NCBI GenBank assembly: GCA_964451935.1
Contig: CAYVKE010000012.1
Location: forward strand, 1 to 41,249
DNA length: 41,249 bases
Reading direction: 5' to 3'
Source of the DNA: CALFXN01 sp964451935
Lineage (GTDB): Bacteria; Synergistota; Synergistia; Synergistales; Aminobacteriaceae
The notes beneath the pieces are model-generated. The model had not been told where the DNA came from, made no database searches, and saw nothing but the letters and a program-made list of their open reading frames with translations. Position numbers and translations under genes: made by a program. Below are positions 25,557 through 33,076 of this stretch, piece after piece; position 1 is the first letter of the stretch; each line of letters begins with the position of its first letter.

Positions 25557-26708
25557 CTAGATATATCCGTTCTCCTTCAGGATTTTCTTCGCCGTTTCGA
25601 CGTTCCGGACCGCCAGCTTGACGACGGGGCCGGTGCAACCCATGGCCGATTCTGCGTAAATCTTCTCCTTCCAGAGCGCCCGAACCGCGTCCTCGATCGA
25701 AAGGACGTCGATCCCGTGAATCTCGTCATCCGTCGGCTCCGCGGGAGGCGGCGTGATTTTCTCTTCCGTCGCGACCGCTTTCGGAGCCAGATCGGAGATG
25801 ACATCGTCGAGCCCGGCCTTTTTGGCGGCCGCAAGCTCCCGGGCTACGCAGGCGGGGAGATCGCCGCGAACCGACTCCGCGTTGAAGGCGATCGCATTCG
25901 CGATGACGGGGGCCCCGGAAGCGCGGGAAATGATCGAGATGACCTTCGACCACCCTTCGCCGCACGAAGGACCGTACCCCCATCCGAGCGCCTCGAACGA
26001 TCCTCCCGTCGCGTACGACGAGAACATCTTCATGAGAACGTTCCCCGTAAGCGTATCGTTGACGCAGACGTCGACCGCGCCCGCGAGGATATCGTTGCCG
26101 CGCAGCACGGCGCCGCCGTCCTTGCGGACGCTTGCGCCGAAGGCGATCTCGTACCCGTTATCCTTCAGTCGCGAGAGCGCCCGGAAGACGAGCTGCGCTC
26201 CTTCGACGTTGAGAATGCCGACGGTCGGCTTTTTTTTGCCGATCGCCTTCGCCACGGCGACGCCGTACAGGGCGTTCAGAAGCATGGCCTCGGCCCTGTG
26301 GATCGCGGACGTCCCCGTCGAGGACGCTACGATCATATCCCTGCCCCGCGCCGGGGTGAGAACGCGTCCGATGGTCGTGACGCCCATCGGGAAGGGGTAG
26401 TGCAGCGCGACCGCGCCGTCGATCTTCTTCTCCCTGAGCGCCGCTTCCATCGCCGTCGCGACATCCGCGTCGCAATCGCCCGTCTCGATCCATTCGAGGT
26501 CGTCGTACCCGGCGATCCTGGGGCCGATCATGACGACCCGAACCGTTCCGGTCATCTGCTGGGCAAGACGACCGCCGTTCGCCAGTTCTTCCGCTCCAAG
26601 CTCGCTTCCGCGAGCCATGAGCCCGATGCGCGTTTTCGGCCCGCCGCTCTTCGCAGCTTCGACCAGATCGGCAAGCGCCTCGCCGATGAGTTTTCGAACT
26701 TCCGCCAT
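25557..26708 (-). CDS. grdD: Glycine reductase complex protein C, subunit alpha (GrdD)
   Basis: GrdD with GrdC forms protein C, which takes the carboxymethyl/ketene group from selenoprotein A and releases acetyl phosphate with Pi. The 383-residue protein is PlsX-like in its middle part (HYPFPMGVTTIGRVLTPARG; STGTSAIHRAEAM). C358 in SAMGCTGP near the C-terminus corresponds to the active-site thiol reported as Cys359 in the Eubacterium acidaminophilum enzyme. It is the last gene of the operon, 14 bases after grdC. Acetyl phosphate made here can feed acetate kinase for ATP. Confidence 0.95.
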   Translation of the reverse strand: MAEVRKLIGEALADLVEAAKSGGPKTRIGLMARGSELGAEELANGGRLAQQMTGTVRVVMIGPRIAGYDDLEWIETGDCDADVATAMEAALREKKIDGAVALHYPFPMGVTTIGRVLTPARGRDMIVASSTGTSAIHRAEAMLLNALYGVAVAKAIGKKKPTVGILNVEGAQLVFRALSRLKDNGYEIAFGASVRKDGGAVLRGNDILAGAVDVCVNDTLTGNVLMKMFSSYATGGSFEALGWGYGPSCGEGWSKVISIISRASGAPVIANAIAFNAESVRGDLPACVARELAAAKKAGLDDVISDLAPKAVATEEKITPPPAEPTDDEIHGIDVLSIEDAVRALWKEKIYAESAMGCTGPVVKLAVRNVETAKKILKENGYI

Positions 26709-26722
26709 TCCGATCCCGCCCC

Positions 26723-28252
26723 TCAGTTCAGCTTGCCCGCAAGCTCCGAAAGGGTTTCGAGGAGAAGCGCCTTGATCTCTTCCTTGCTGACCGCGCCGGA
26801 CTGCTGCGCGCCGCTGCTCTTCTCCAGAAGGAACGAAGCTCCGTCGGCGAGGTTCGTCAGGCGGGCGAGGAACAGGCTCCCCTTGCCGATGATCATCGCA
26901 CGGTTCATGGTCCCCTCGCGAATGGCGTCGCAGGCGTGGCCGACGAACGGCACGCCCGACGGGATGTGCCCCTGCGTGTGGGCGAATCCGGTGACGCCCT
27001 TCTGTTTCACGAAGGTCATCATGTCCGCCTTCTCGATCGCCTTTTTCATGACGGCGAGCGCCGCGATCATCTTGATGTTCGCGAGCGGAACGTCGCCCGC
27101 GCCGGCAGGGAGCGTGATTTCATTGTCGTGAAGCTCCGCGGCGAACTTGTCGACGTCGTTAAAGGAGAGTCCGAGCTTCTCGAGCGGTTCGAGGACGAGC
27201 GCCGACGTGATCGCCTGCGGCGCGGAACCGGCGCCGACCGTGTGCTTGCCGATGGCGTCAAGGCGCATGACGGGGTTCGTCCCGTCATCGGGAACCAGGA
27301 GGACCGCAAAGTTTCCGAGGCAGTCTTCCAGCGCGGGCATTTCCTTCTTGACGTGGTCCCGGCCGTTCATGAACAGCTTGGGAATGGCGCCGCCCGCGAG
27401 AACGACGCAGTTCTTCCGCGTTCCGGCCGCAACCTGCGATGCGGCCGCGATCATCGCATTGACCGGGCCGGCGCAGAAGCCGCGGACATCGCACCCGGAG
27501 GCGTTGACGCATCCGGCGATCTCGGCGACCGCTTTCGCGAAGTTGCCGCCCGCGCGCTGGTTCATGTCTCCCGCGCCTTCCTCGGAACACTCGATCACGA
27601 AATCGACGTCCTTCGGGTCCATGCCCGTGTTCTTCAGGAGATGCAGCAGGGCGAGAACGCCGCCGGCCTTGCAGGCCAGGTTCTCGAGAAGGACGTATGA
27701 AAAGAGGCAGTCGTCCACTTCGTGTCCGTTTCGGGCGCATCCGACGACCTTGCCGCCGATGTATAGTGCGCGGGCTTTTTTCCCGGCCACTTCCGCACTG
27801 ATCTCGGAAAGATCGTGTCCCTTTTCGAGACGCGCGAGAAGCGCTTCCGTCACGACCGGGTCCTTCGCAAGCTTCTCCCGGACGGATGCGGCGAAGGAGC
27901 TTTCGAGCCAGATGATGTCGAACACGTCGCTTATATCGATAAGGCCGAGGAACTCGTCCTCGGGCATGATTTCACCGTATTTCCCGTAGCGTTGCGCCCC
28001 GGCGACGCGGTTGACATACCAGGGCTGGGGTTGCTTTTCGAGCGCCTCCAGGGAAATACCGCCGATATATGCCTGGTTCGGGGCATAGTCCTTCGCCTCT
28101 TCATACGTTTGCAGGTGCTCCGGAAGCTTCGCGAGAAACTCCGACTCCCCCTTCGTCTCGTGTTCCACGAAGGGTGTGTTGCCATAGTGCAGCCCGAGTT
28201 CCGGAGCATGGTTCAGACAATAGGCGTATCCCTTGATTCCGACGCTGCTCAT
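26723..28252 (-). CDS. grdC: Glycine reductase complex protein C, subunit beta (GrdC)
   Basis: A 509-residue thiolase/FabH-like subunit of protein C. The N-terminal GIKGYAYCLNHAPELG and the central region with CSEEGAGDMNQRAGGNFAKA and GCDVRGFCAGP are characteristic (cited in part; residues about 225-275). With GrdD it converts the acetyl group to acetyl phosphate. It follows grdB after a 97-base spacer that holds a strong hairpin and a GGAGG signal before the ATG, so its expression may be set apart from grdB. No in-frame UGA is present. Confidence 0.94.
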   Translation of the reverse strand: MSSVGIKGYAYCLNHAPELGLHYGNTPFVEHETKGESEFLAKLPEHLQTYEEAKDYAPNQAYIGGISLEALEKQPQPWYVNRVAGAQRYGKYGEIMPEDEFLGLIDISDVFDIIWLESSFAASVREKLAKDPVVTEALLARLEKGHDLSEISAEVAGKKARALYIGGKVVGCARNGHEVDDCLFSYVLLENLACKAGGVLALLHLLKNTGMDPKDVDFVIECSEEGAGDMNQRAGGNFAKAVAEIAGCVNASGCDVRGFCAGPVNAMIAAASQVAAGTRKNCVVLAGGAIPKLFMNGRDHVKKEMPALEDCLGNFAVLLVPDDGTNPVMRLDAIGKHTVGAGSAPQAITSALVLEPLEKLGLSFNDVDKFAAELHDNEITLPAGAGDVPLANIKMIAALAVMKKAIEKADMMTFVKQKGVTGFAHTQGHIPSGVPFVGHACDAIREGTMNRAMIIGKGSLFLARLTNLADGASFLLEKSSGAQQSGAVSKEEIKALLLETLSELAGKLN

Positions 28253-28311
28253 ACCTCAAAAAACCTCCTCGTTTTGAACGCTTCCCGCTTTGGGAATTTC
28301 TTCAAGCCGAA

Positions 28312-28339
28312 GGGCCCGGGAACGAAACGCCCCGGGCCC
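28312..28339 (-). promoter_or_regulatory. Strong hairpin between grdB and grdC
   Basis: A perfect 9-bp all-GC stem (28339-28331 with 28320-28312) with a 10-base loop starts 10 bases after the grdB stop. Without a T tract, it is more likely an mRNA-stability or processing element, or a partial attenuator lowering grdCD relative to grdEAB. Confidence 0.6.
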
Positions 28340-28349
28340 CGATATGGTG

Positions 28350-29657
28350 CTAGTTCGAAAAGACAGTCTGGTCCTGTATCTCGGTCTGAAGCGCCTTGAG
28401 GGCCTTCATGACGAGACGGCGACGAAGTTCTTTCTCTTCTTCGAAGGGCTTCGTGGGATCGCCGAGGGGATGCGGAATGGCGACCGCCGGAACGATACGG
28501 TTGGCTCCAACCGTGAGGGAAATGGGAACTATGGTGCAGACGTGAACAACCGGGAGACCCGCTCTTTCAATTTCCTTAACCATCGTTGCGCCGCAACGAG
28601 TGCAGGTTCCTCAGGTCGATGTCAGTATGACGGCCGTCACTCCGTCCGCGATCAGTCTGCGTGCGATTTCAGCGCCGAACTTCTTCGCGCTGGCGACAGC
28701 CGTTCCGTTGCCGACCGTCGTGTAGAACTTCTCATGGAGCTTCTTGAAGACGCCCTGCTTCTCGAATTCGCGCAGAACGTCCACCGGAAGGACGCGATCC
28801 GCATCCTGGCAGGCGTAGGTCGCATCGTATCCGCCGTGCGCAGTCTCGTACTTCTCGGCCGTGAGATCCATGACGCCGGCGATCGAGTACTCGCCGAACT
28901 TGCTGGCGCTCGACGCCTCGATGTGGTCCGGGTTGCCCTTCGGGCAGATTCCGCCGGACGTGACGACCGCGATGACGGCGTTCTTCATGTCCTTGACGGC
29001 GGGATTCGGAGCGACGCGGTCGAAGACGGGCATCGGGTATTCCGTCGTGAAGGGTTCGCCCTTCATCTTGGAGACGAACATGTCGACGCAACGATCCGCC
29101 GCGAGTTCCTCAAAGAACTTGTTCTTGCGGATGCCACGCTCGATATACCCTTCCTGCTTCGGGGTTCCGAGCTTCTCGCCCCTGAGGAGCTTCAGGACGA
29201 GCCTGGCCATGGTCGGAGCGGCGTTTTTCATGCCGGCGGCGCTGTCCGCGGTTTCGACGATGTAGCCGAATTTCTTGAACATCTCAGCGCCCGGGTTCTC
29301 CGGATACATTCCGGAAACCACGGGAATTCCGAGTTCCTTGGAGACGACCTCAAGGATTCCGCCGCAGGCCGTCCCGTAACGGCCCGCGTTGAACGCAGGG
29401 CCGGCGACGACCGCATCGGGCTTGAATTTTTTGATCATCCCGATGATCGTCGCTTTCGCCTCATCCATGTTGGAGGCGAAGTAGGAGTCGCCGCAAATAA
29501 CCGTCGCGACGATCTGCGCGTCAGCACCAAAAGCGGCCTTCAGGGCCATTCCGGGGCCAACGACGCTCTCGCGCACCTCGGGTTTATAATCGGCTTTTTC
29601 TTCTCCTCCGATACCTGCATAGAACTGATTTATATAATGAACGATACGGAAAGACAT
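28350..29657 (-). CDS. grdB: Glycine reductase protein B, selenocysteine subunit (GrdB)
   Basis: GrdB with the two GrdE fragments forms the substrate-specific protein B, which binds glycine as a Schiff base and passes its carbon to the selenium of GrdA. The frame is 435 residues with an in-frame UGA at 28613-28611 read as Sec349. It lies in UGTCTRCG, the UxxCxxC motif known for GrdB, and coding continues with typical GrdB sequence to TAG at 28350. AAAGGAGG lies before the ATG at 29657, and the start (YINQFYAGIGGEEKAD) is conserved. Standard gene callers will split it into two pieces of 348 and 77 residues. It is specific for glycine rather than sarcosine or betaine by operon context only. Confidence 0.95.
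28583..28613 (-). promoter_or_regulatory. Sec UGA and candidate bacterial SECIS of grdB
   Basis: The UGA codon (28613-28611) is followed after 11 bases by a perfect 7-bp hairpin (28599-28593 with 28589-28583) with a 3-base loop GGC. Position and size fit a bacterial SECIS element read by SelB, although the loop is not identical to the E. coli fdhF type. Confidence 0.6.
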
Positions 29658-29683
29658 TCGTAAACCTCCTTTCTTCGTGGAGT

Positions 29684-30160
29684 CTACAGCTTGTATTGGC
29701 TGAACTGCTCACGTATTTCCTTGACCGACGCCGCGAGGGCCTCCGGATCAAGGACCATTTCCATCATGCTGATCTGCTCTTCCCATGCGGCAGCGTCAGC
29801 TTCAGCGCGAATCTCCTGATCGAACACGTGATATACGGCGAGTCCCAACGGGACTCCAGCCAGCGGACCTGCATATGTCGGATCGCCGTTCGACACGGTC
29901 TCCGCGTAGATCCCGGCGCCTTCGGCGTCGGAGGATCCGAGGATGACCACGGTGTTTTCGGCTCCGAACTTTTCAGCGGCGTCCTTGATACGCTGCTGAT
30001 TTTGCAGATCCATGGCTCCTGCAGCCGTTCAGACGAAGCACTCGGTCACCGAGAAAACAATCTCGGCGCCGCTGTTTTTCAAGCATGCCTCCATGGCGGG
30101 TCCGGGAACGCCGTCACGCTCTCCCAGAAGAAGCAATTTCTTTCCGGCCAGTTTGCCCAT
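29684..30160 (-). CDS. grdA: Glycine reductase selenoprotein A (GrdA)
   Basis: GrdA is the small selenoprotein whose selenol takes the carboxymethyl group from protein B and hands it to protein C; it is regenerated by thioredoxin. The true ATG is at 30160 (AGGAGGTG upstream). Residues 41-44 read CFVU, with Sec44 encoded by UGA at 30031-30029, then TAAGAMDLQNQ, matching the known CxxU redox motif and Sec44 position. The total is 158 residues, normal for GrdA. Read without recoding, the gene would appear to start only at the Met after the UGA and lose its active site. It sits between grdE and grdB. Confidence 0.97.
30014..30031 (-). promoter_or_regulatory. Sec UGA and candidate SECIS of grdA
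   Basis: Two bases after the UGA a short 4-bp stem (30026-30023 with 30017-30014) with a 5-base loop can form. It is small, and the real SECIS may extend further downstream. Confidence 0.4.
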
Positions 30161-30217
30161 GCTCTACACCTCCTCTTTCAGATTATTGAAGTCCATTTTC
30201 GCAAAGCGGTTCCGTTT

Positions 30218-31504
30218 CTAGATCGTGTACGCTCCGAGCTTCGTGTAGCCGAGTTCGCTGGTCGCGCCGGTGATCGCCTGAAGCTCGACCGTGATCGTCC
30301 CGTCGGCGGCGAGAGAACCCTGCCAGCCTCCGGCGATAATGTTCGCTTCCTGCGGGAATCCGATGACCGTCTTCATCGGGGGCAGAACGATGACTTCGTT
30401 CGCGTTCCCGGCGGTGACGCAGGCGTCGCCTTCCTTGCAGGAATCCGCAAGGGACTGGCTCGCGCCGTCCTGGCCCGCGTATTCGTCGGTGAGAAGGCAG
30501 GTCTTGATCCCGGCCCGCTCGGCCTTCCAGCAGTTCATGATGAGGTCGGCGTCCGGGTTCCCGAAGCCTTCCTCGGTGATGACGAGGCCGTCGACGCCGA
30601 GCATCTTCGCGAGCTTGATCGCGTAGGAGGAACTCCGACGCTTGTCGGCGAGCGTCACGTTCTCGTTGGTGACGATGCAGCCGACGAAGTTGAAGTCCTT
30701 GCCGTGATGCCGGAACATCGCATCGATGACGGGGTTGTTCTGGTGCGAGTAAGTGTTGTTCTTGTCGCAGGCGGACACGCAGTTTCCGGACGCGATCGCG
30801 CCGTCCATGACTTCGGTCGGGCTGACCAGCGTCGGAAGGATCTTCTTGACGTCCACGCCGTAGAGCCACGTGTCGTGAAGGAGGCCCTGCGTCTGGAGCA
30901 TGTAGAGATACGCGACCTTCGGAAGCGCGGGATACGCATGCATGGCGTCCTTGAAGTTCGCGAACTCGAAGCTTTCGACCGCATCCGCCTTCGCGTCCTT
31001 GCAGCATTCGGCGAGGTACTTCGCGGTTTTCAGCCCCGCGACGCGGCACGCGGCTTCATGCTCGTGCTTCTCGAGATCCTTGACGGGTTCGAGGACCAGC
31101 ACGACGTTGTTCGTCTTCGAATAGGGCGTATAGTCCGCGCCCGGTCCCTGCATATCGATGATGCCTTCCTGGAACCGGACGATCTGGCCGGTCGTCACGA
31201 CCGCGGCGCCTTTCAGGACGAGCGTCTTTCCCTCGCCGACCGTCTCCACGTCGCTGACCATGCCGGGGAAGACTTGTCCGTTCCCCTCGATCTTGAAGCG
31301 GGGCTCGATGACATCCTTCACGGGAAGGATGCGGACGCTCTCTCCGGGCATGGCGAACGCAACGTCGATCTTGGCGAGCCGTTCGTCCTCGGAAAGCAGC
31401 TTCACAAGTTCTTCCTTATTGACATGAAGAACGCCCTTTTCGACGTGCGTCTTGTTTCCCCACGCCAACTTCGTAACCTGTACCTTGTGTAGTTCAAGTT
31501 TCAA
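30218..31504 (-). CDS. grdE: Glycine reductase protein B proprotein (GrdE)
   Basis: GrdE is cleaved autocatalytically into two fragments, with a Cys turned into the pyruvoyl group that binds the glycine amino group. The cleavage Cys is C242 in ASGNCVSACDKN, the position known from other GrdE proteins. At 428 residues it has family length; the N-terminal half carries FAMPGESVRILPVKDVIEPR and the C-terminal half GLVITEEGFGNPDADL (both conserved). The start is TTG at 31504 with AAGGGGGG seven bases upstream. It follows trxA by 28 bases and precedes grdA. Confidence 0.95.
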   Translation of the reverse strand: MKLELHKVQVTKLAWGNKTHVEKGVLHVNKEELVKLLSEDERLAKIDVAFAMPGESVRILPVKDVIEPRFKIEGNGQVFPGMVSDVETVGEGKTLVLKGAAVVTTGQIVRFQEGIIDMQGPGADYTPYSKTNNVVLVLEPVKDLEKHEHEAACRVAGLKTAKYLAECCKDAKADAVESFEFANFKDAMHAYPALPKVAYLYMLQTQGLLHDTWLYGVDVKKILPTLVSPTEVMDGAIASGNCVSACDKNNTYSHQNNPVIDAMFRHHGKDFNFVGCIVTNENVTLADKRRSSSYAIKLAKMLGVDGLVITEEGFGNPDADLIMNCWKAERAGIKTCLLTDEYAGQDGASQSLADSCKEGDACVTAGNANEVIVLPPMKTVIGFPQEANIIAGGWQGSLAADGTITVELQAITGATSELGYTKLGAYTI

Positions 31505-31532
31505 TGCAATTCCCCCCTTTGTACTCCTGACA

Positions 31533-31850
31533 CTACAGAAGCGCCTCGACGTTCTCGCGAATCTTCTCGAGGGTTACATCCGGACCGCTGATCCGGGCGA
31601 CCTCGACACCTCCCTTCCAAAAAAGAAAGGTCGGAAGCCCCATAACCTTCTGCGCTATGGCGACGCGCCGGTTTTCCGATACGTTCACGGAACTGAACTT
31701 GACCTTTCCTTCATACTCCTCGGCCATCTTGTGGACGTTGGGAAGGAGCGCCATGCAGGGTCCGCATTTCGGGCCCCAGAAATCGACGAGCACGGGAAGA
31801 GCGCTCTCCTTAACTTCAGCATCGAAGTTATCCTTTGTGAGTTCAATCAT
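31533..31850 (-). CDS. trxA: Thioredoxin (glycine-reductase associated)
   Basis: A 105-residue thioredoxin that reduces the oxidised Sec-Cys pair of GrdA after each turnover. The active site is C29-G-P-C32, but it is preceded by WGPK instead of the usual W-A-x-W, a variation common in thioredoxins encoded in grd operons. The cis-Pro segment VMGLPTFLFW is present. AAAGGAGGTGA before the ATG at 31850 is an almost perfect ribosome binding site, suggesting high expression. No thioredoxin reductase gene is in the operon, so reductant must come from elsewhere in the genome. Confidence 0.94.
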   Translation of the reverse strand: MIELTKDNFDAEVKESALPVLVDFWGPKCGPCMALLPNVHKMAEEYEGKVKFSSVNVSENRRVAIAQKVMGLPTFLFWKGGVEVARISGPDVTLEKIRENVEALL

Positions 31851-31857
31851 TTTCGAT

Positions 31858-32280
31858 TCACCTCCTTTCGGAATTGTTGGCGACGCCATTGTACAGGAGC
31901 CCCAGGCTTTCAAGGCTCGCCCGCATCAGCTCGAAATCCACGAAGGCATAGTCGGACGCGATTGGGTCCGGGAGCGCGTCCGGGCGCGCAAGACGCTCGA
32001 GACACGATCGGTAGACACCCAGCGCATTTTCGATCAGGGTGAGAGACGGTTCATCGACAGGATGGGATTCGGGAAAGACTCGAATAAGGACGGAACGGAA
32101 CGGCTGCTGGGCGGGGCGCATATTACCGCACAGAGGATGCGTCAGGATTATTGCGCCCCTGTGCACGTAATCGCGGACTTTTGTGAGCACATCAAAAGAA
32201 GACCCTTCAACGACTTCCATATCGCTGACGAGACCGGAAAAAGACGTATTATTGGAGACCAAAAGACATTGACTGGCCAA
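31858..32280 (-). CDS. grdX: GrdX family protein
   Basis: A 140-residue protein of unknown function found at the head of many glycine/betaine reductase operons. The N-terminal LLVSNNTSF, the central VHRGAIILTHPLCGNMRP and the RSVLIRVFP segment match the family. The start is TTG at 32280 with GGGAGG seven bases upstream; a longer in-frame start would run into the riboswitch. It is the first gene after the glycine riboswitch and seven bases before trxA. No catalytic motif is evident. Confidence 0.88.
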   Translation of the reverse strand: MASQCLLVSNNTSFSGLVSDMEVVEGSSFDVLTKVRDYVHRGAIILTHPLCGNMRPAQQPFRSVLIRVFPESHPVDEPSLTLIENALGVYRSCLERLARPDALPDPIASDYAFVDFELMRASLESLGLLYNGVANNSERR

Positions 32281-32327
32281 TACACTGCCTCCCTTTTGCA
32301 GCGATTGAACCATCTCTGTCAATGGCG

Positions 32328-32445
32328 CTTCCAGAGACCCGTCCAGCCGTAATCCTTTTTGCCTGAGAGTTTCAGCGCTTCACATTTTTGTGAAGGATTG
32401 CCCCTTCGGCGTCCCAAACGCGATTTCGGCTCGGGCGCTCTCTTA
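32328..32445 (-). ncRNA. Glycine riboswitch (single aptamer)
   Basis: Minus strand: the conserved cores GCCGAAGGGGCAA (32410-32398) and GAAACTCTCAGGCAAAA (32373-32357) are present, with a P3-like hairpin between them (TTCAC / GTGAA). A P1 stem forms between AGAGA (about 32442-32438) and TCTCT (32337-32333), the latter within the typical closing TCTCTGG. Only one aptamer core is found, so this is a singlet. Just downstream CAGAGA (32318-32313) is complementary to the P1 3' strand TCTCTG, giving an alternative hairpin that would form when P1 is not stabilised. The element lies between the promoter at 32473-32500 and grdX, so glycine should control the whole grd operon, most sensibly by switching it on. 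Confidence 0.92.
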
Positions 32446-32472
32446 CGGCTTTCATCCGGACATTCAACTGGA

Positions 32473-32500
32473 ATTCTACACGAAGCGAAAATTTCGTCAA
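32473..32500 (-). promoter_or_regulatory. Sigma70 promoter of the grd operon
   Basis: Minus-strand TTGACG (32500-32495) and TAGAAT (32478-32473) with a 16-base spacer. Transcription would start about 20 bases before the riboswitch aptamer. It is divergent to the promoter at 32549. Confidence 0.75.
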
Positions 32501-32548
32501 GGGCTCGTGAACGATGCGACAATGTCGAAGAGCTTACCCTTCCGGATT

Positions 32549-32557
32549 TGCTATAAT
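32549..32557 (+). promoter_or_regulatory. Extended -10 promoter of the glycan/ACP locus
   Basis: TGC followed by TATAAT is a perfect extended -10 element 43 bases before the first ACP gene. No strong -35 is seen. The 319-base intergenic region 32281-32599 therefore holds two divergent promoters and the riboswitch and has no further gene. Confidence 0.65.
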
Positions 32558-32599
32558 AGCGTCCGTTGCAGACGAAACGCACAGCGAGGTGGAACACTC

Positions 32600-32854
32600 T
32601 TGTCGCAGGAACAATATTTCAAGGATATCGCGGAGATTTTGGAAGTCGACGCTGGCTCTCTCTCTCCGGAAACAGATTTTCGCAATGTTGTGGATTCCTG
32701 GTCATCAATGACAGGATTCGCAATGATCATTTACCTCGAAGACACATACGGCGTTTCTGTGGATCCCGATCGATTCTCCTCACTGAACACGCTCGGAGAA
32801 CTGTATTCCCTGGTCGCTCCCGGCGTTGCTTGCGAAACAGGCGGGGTGAAATAG
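32600..32854 (+). CDS. Acyl carrier protein
   Basis: An 84-residue ACP starting at TTG (32600) with GAGGTGG seven bases upstream. S33 in VVDSWSS is the expected phosphopantetheine attachment site, and the flanking helices (YFKDIAEILEV; MIIYLEDTYGVSV) fit the four-helix fold. It is not the fatty-acid AcpP, which has a DSLDTVE motif and would lie with fab genes. As first gene of a surface-glycan locus with a second ACP, KAS III, SDR and FkbH-like genes, it probably carries a short acyl or glyceryl/lactyl unit. Base composition is lower in GC than most of the window. Confidence 0.85.
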   Translation: MSQEQYFKDIAEILEVDAGSLSPETDFRNVVDSWSSMTGFAMIIYLEDTYGVSVDPDRFSSLNTLGELYSLVAPGVACETGGVK

Positions 32855-32860
32855 TCTTTC

Positions 32861-33076
32861 ATGGAAGAAATCATCCTGAAAACCGTGAGTGAGGTTCTCG
32901 ACTGTCCCGTCTCAAGGACAACGCAAAAACTCGACATCCCGGAATGGGGTTCCCTGAAGATGCTCCAGATCATCATGGCGCTCGACGAAATCGGGATTTG
33001 TCTGCCGCTTGAAAAAATAGCGGATATCCAAGGAGTTCCCGACATAATCGCGTTGGCTTCCGGGGAACCCAGATGA
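32861..33076 (+). CDS. Second acyl carrier protein, atypical attachment motif
   Basis: A 71-residue ACP-like protein. S31 in PEWGSLKML aligns with the phosphopantetheine serine of the W-D-S-L motif often seen in ACPs next to FkbH-type enzymes, but the residue before Ser is Gly, not Asp. That Asp is normally important for modification by the phosphopantetheinyl transferase, so this ACP may be a poor holo-ACP or a structural partner. It starts seven bases after the first ACP gene and overlaps the KAS gene by four bases (ATGA). Confidence 0.75.
   Translation: MEEIILKTVSEVLDCPVSRTTQKLDIPEWGSLKMLQIIMALDEIGICLPLEKIADIQGVPDIIALASGEPR

Noticed and set aside
24393..27131. 912-codon plus-strand open frame opposite the symporter, grdD and grdC
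   Set aside because: It spans three real genes and their spacers on the other strand, has no hydrophobic or motif pattern, and is explained by GC skew at third codon positions.
26723..28252. Sarcosine or betaine reductase instead of glycine reductase
   Set aside because: The operon encodes GrdE and GrdB with no GrdF/GrdG/GrdH/GrdI-type genes and is led by a glycine riboswitch, which supports glycine as substrate.
28611..28613. Nonsense mutation making grdB a pseudogene
   Set aside because: The codon falls exactly at the known selenocysteine of the UxxCxxC motif and conserved GrdB sequence continues after it; grdA shows the same at Sec44.
32281..32599. Tandem (two-aptamer) glycine riboswitch
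   Set aside because: Only one copy of each conserved core is present between promoter and grdX; a second aptamer does not fit in the remaining bases.
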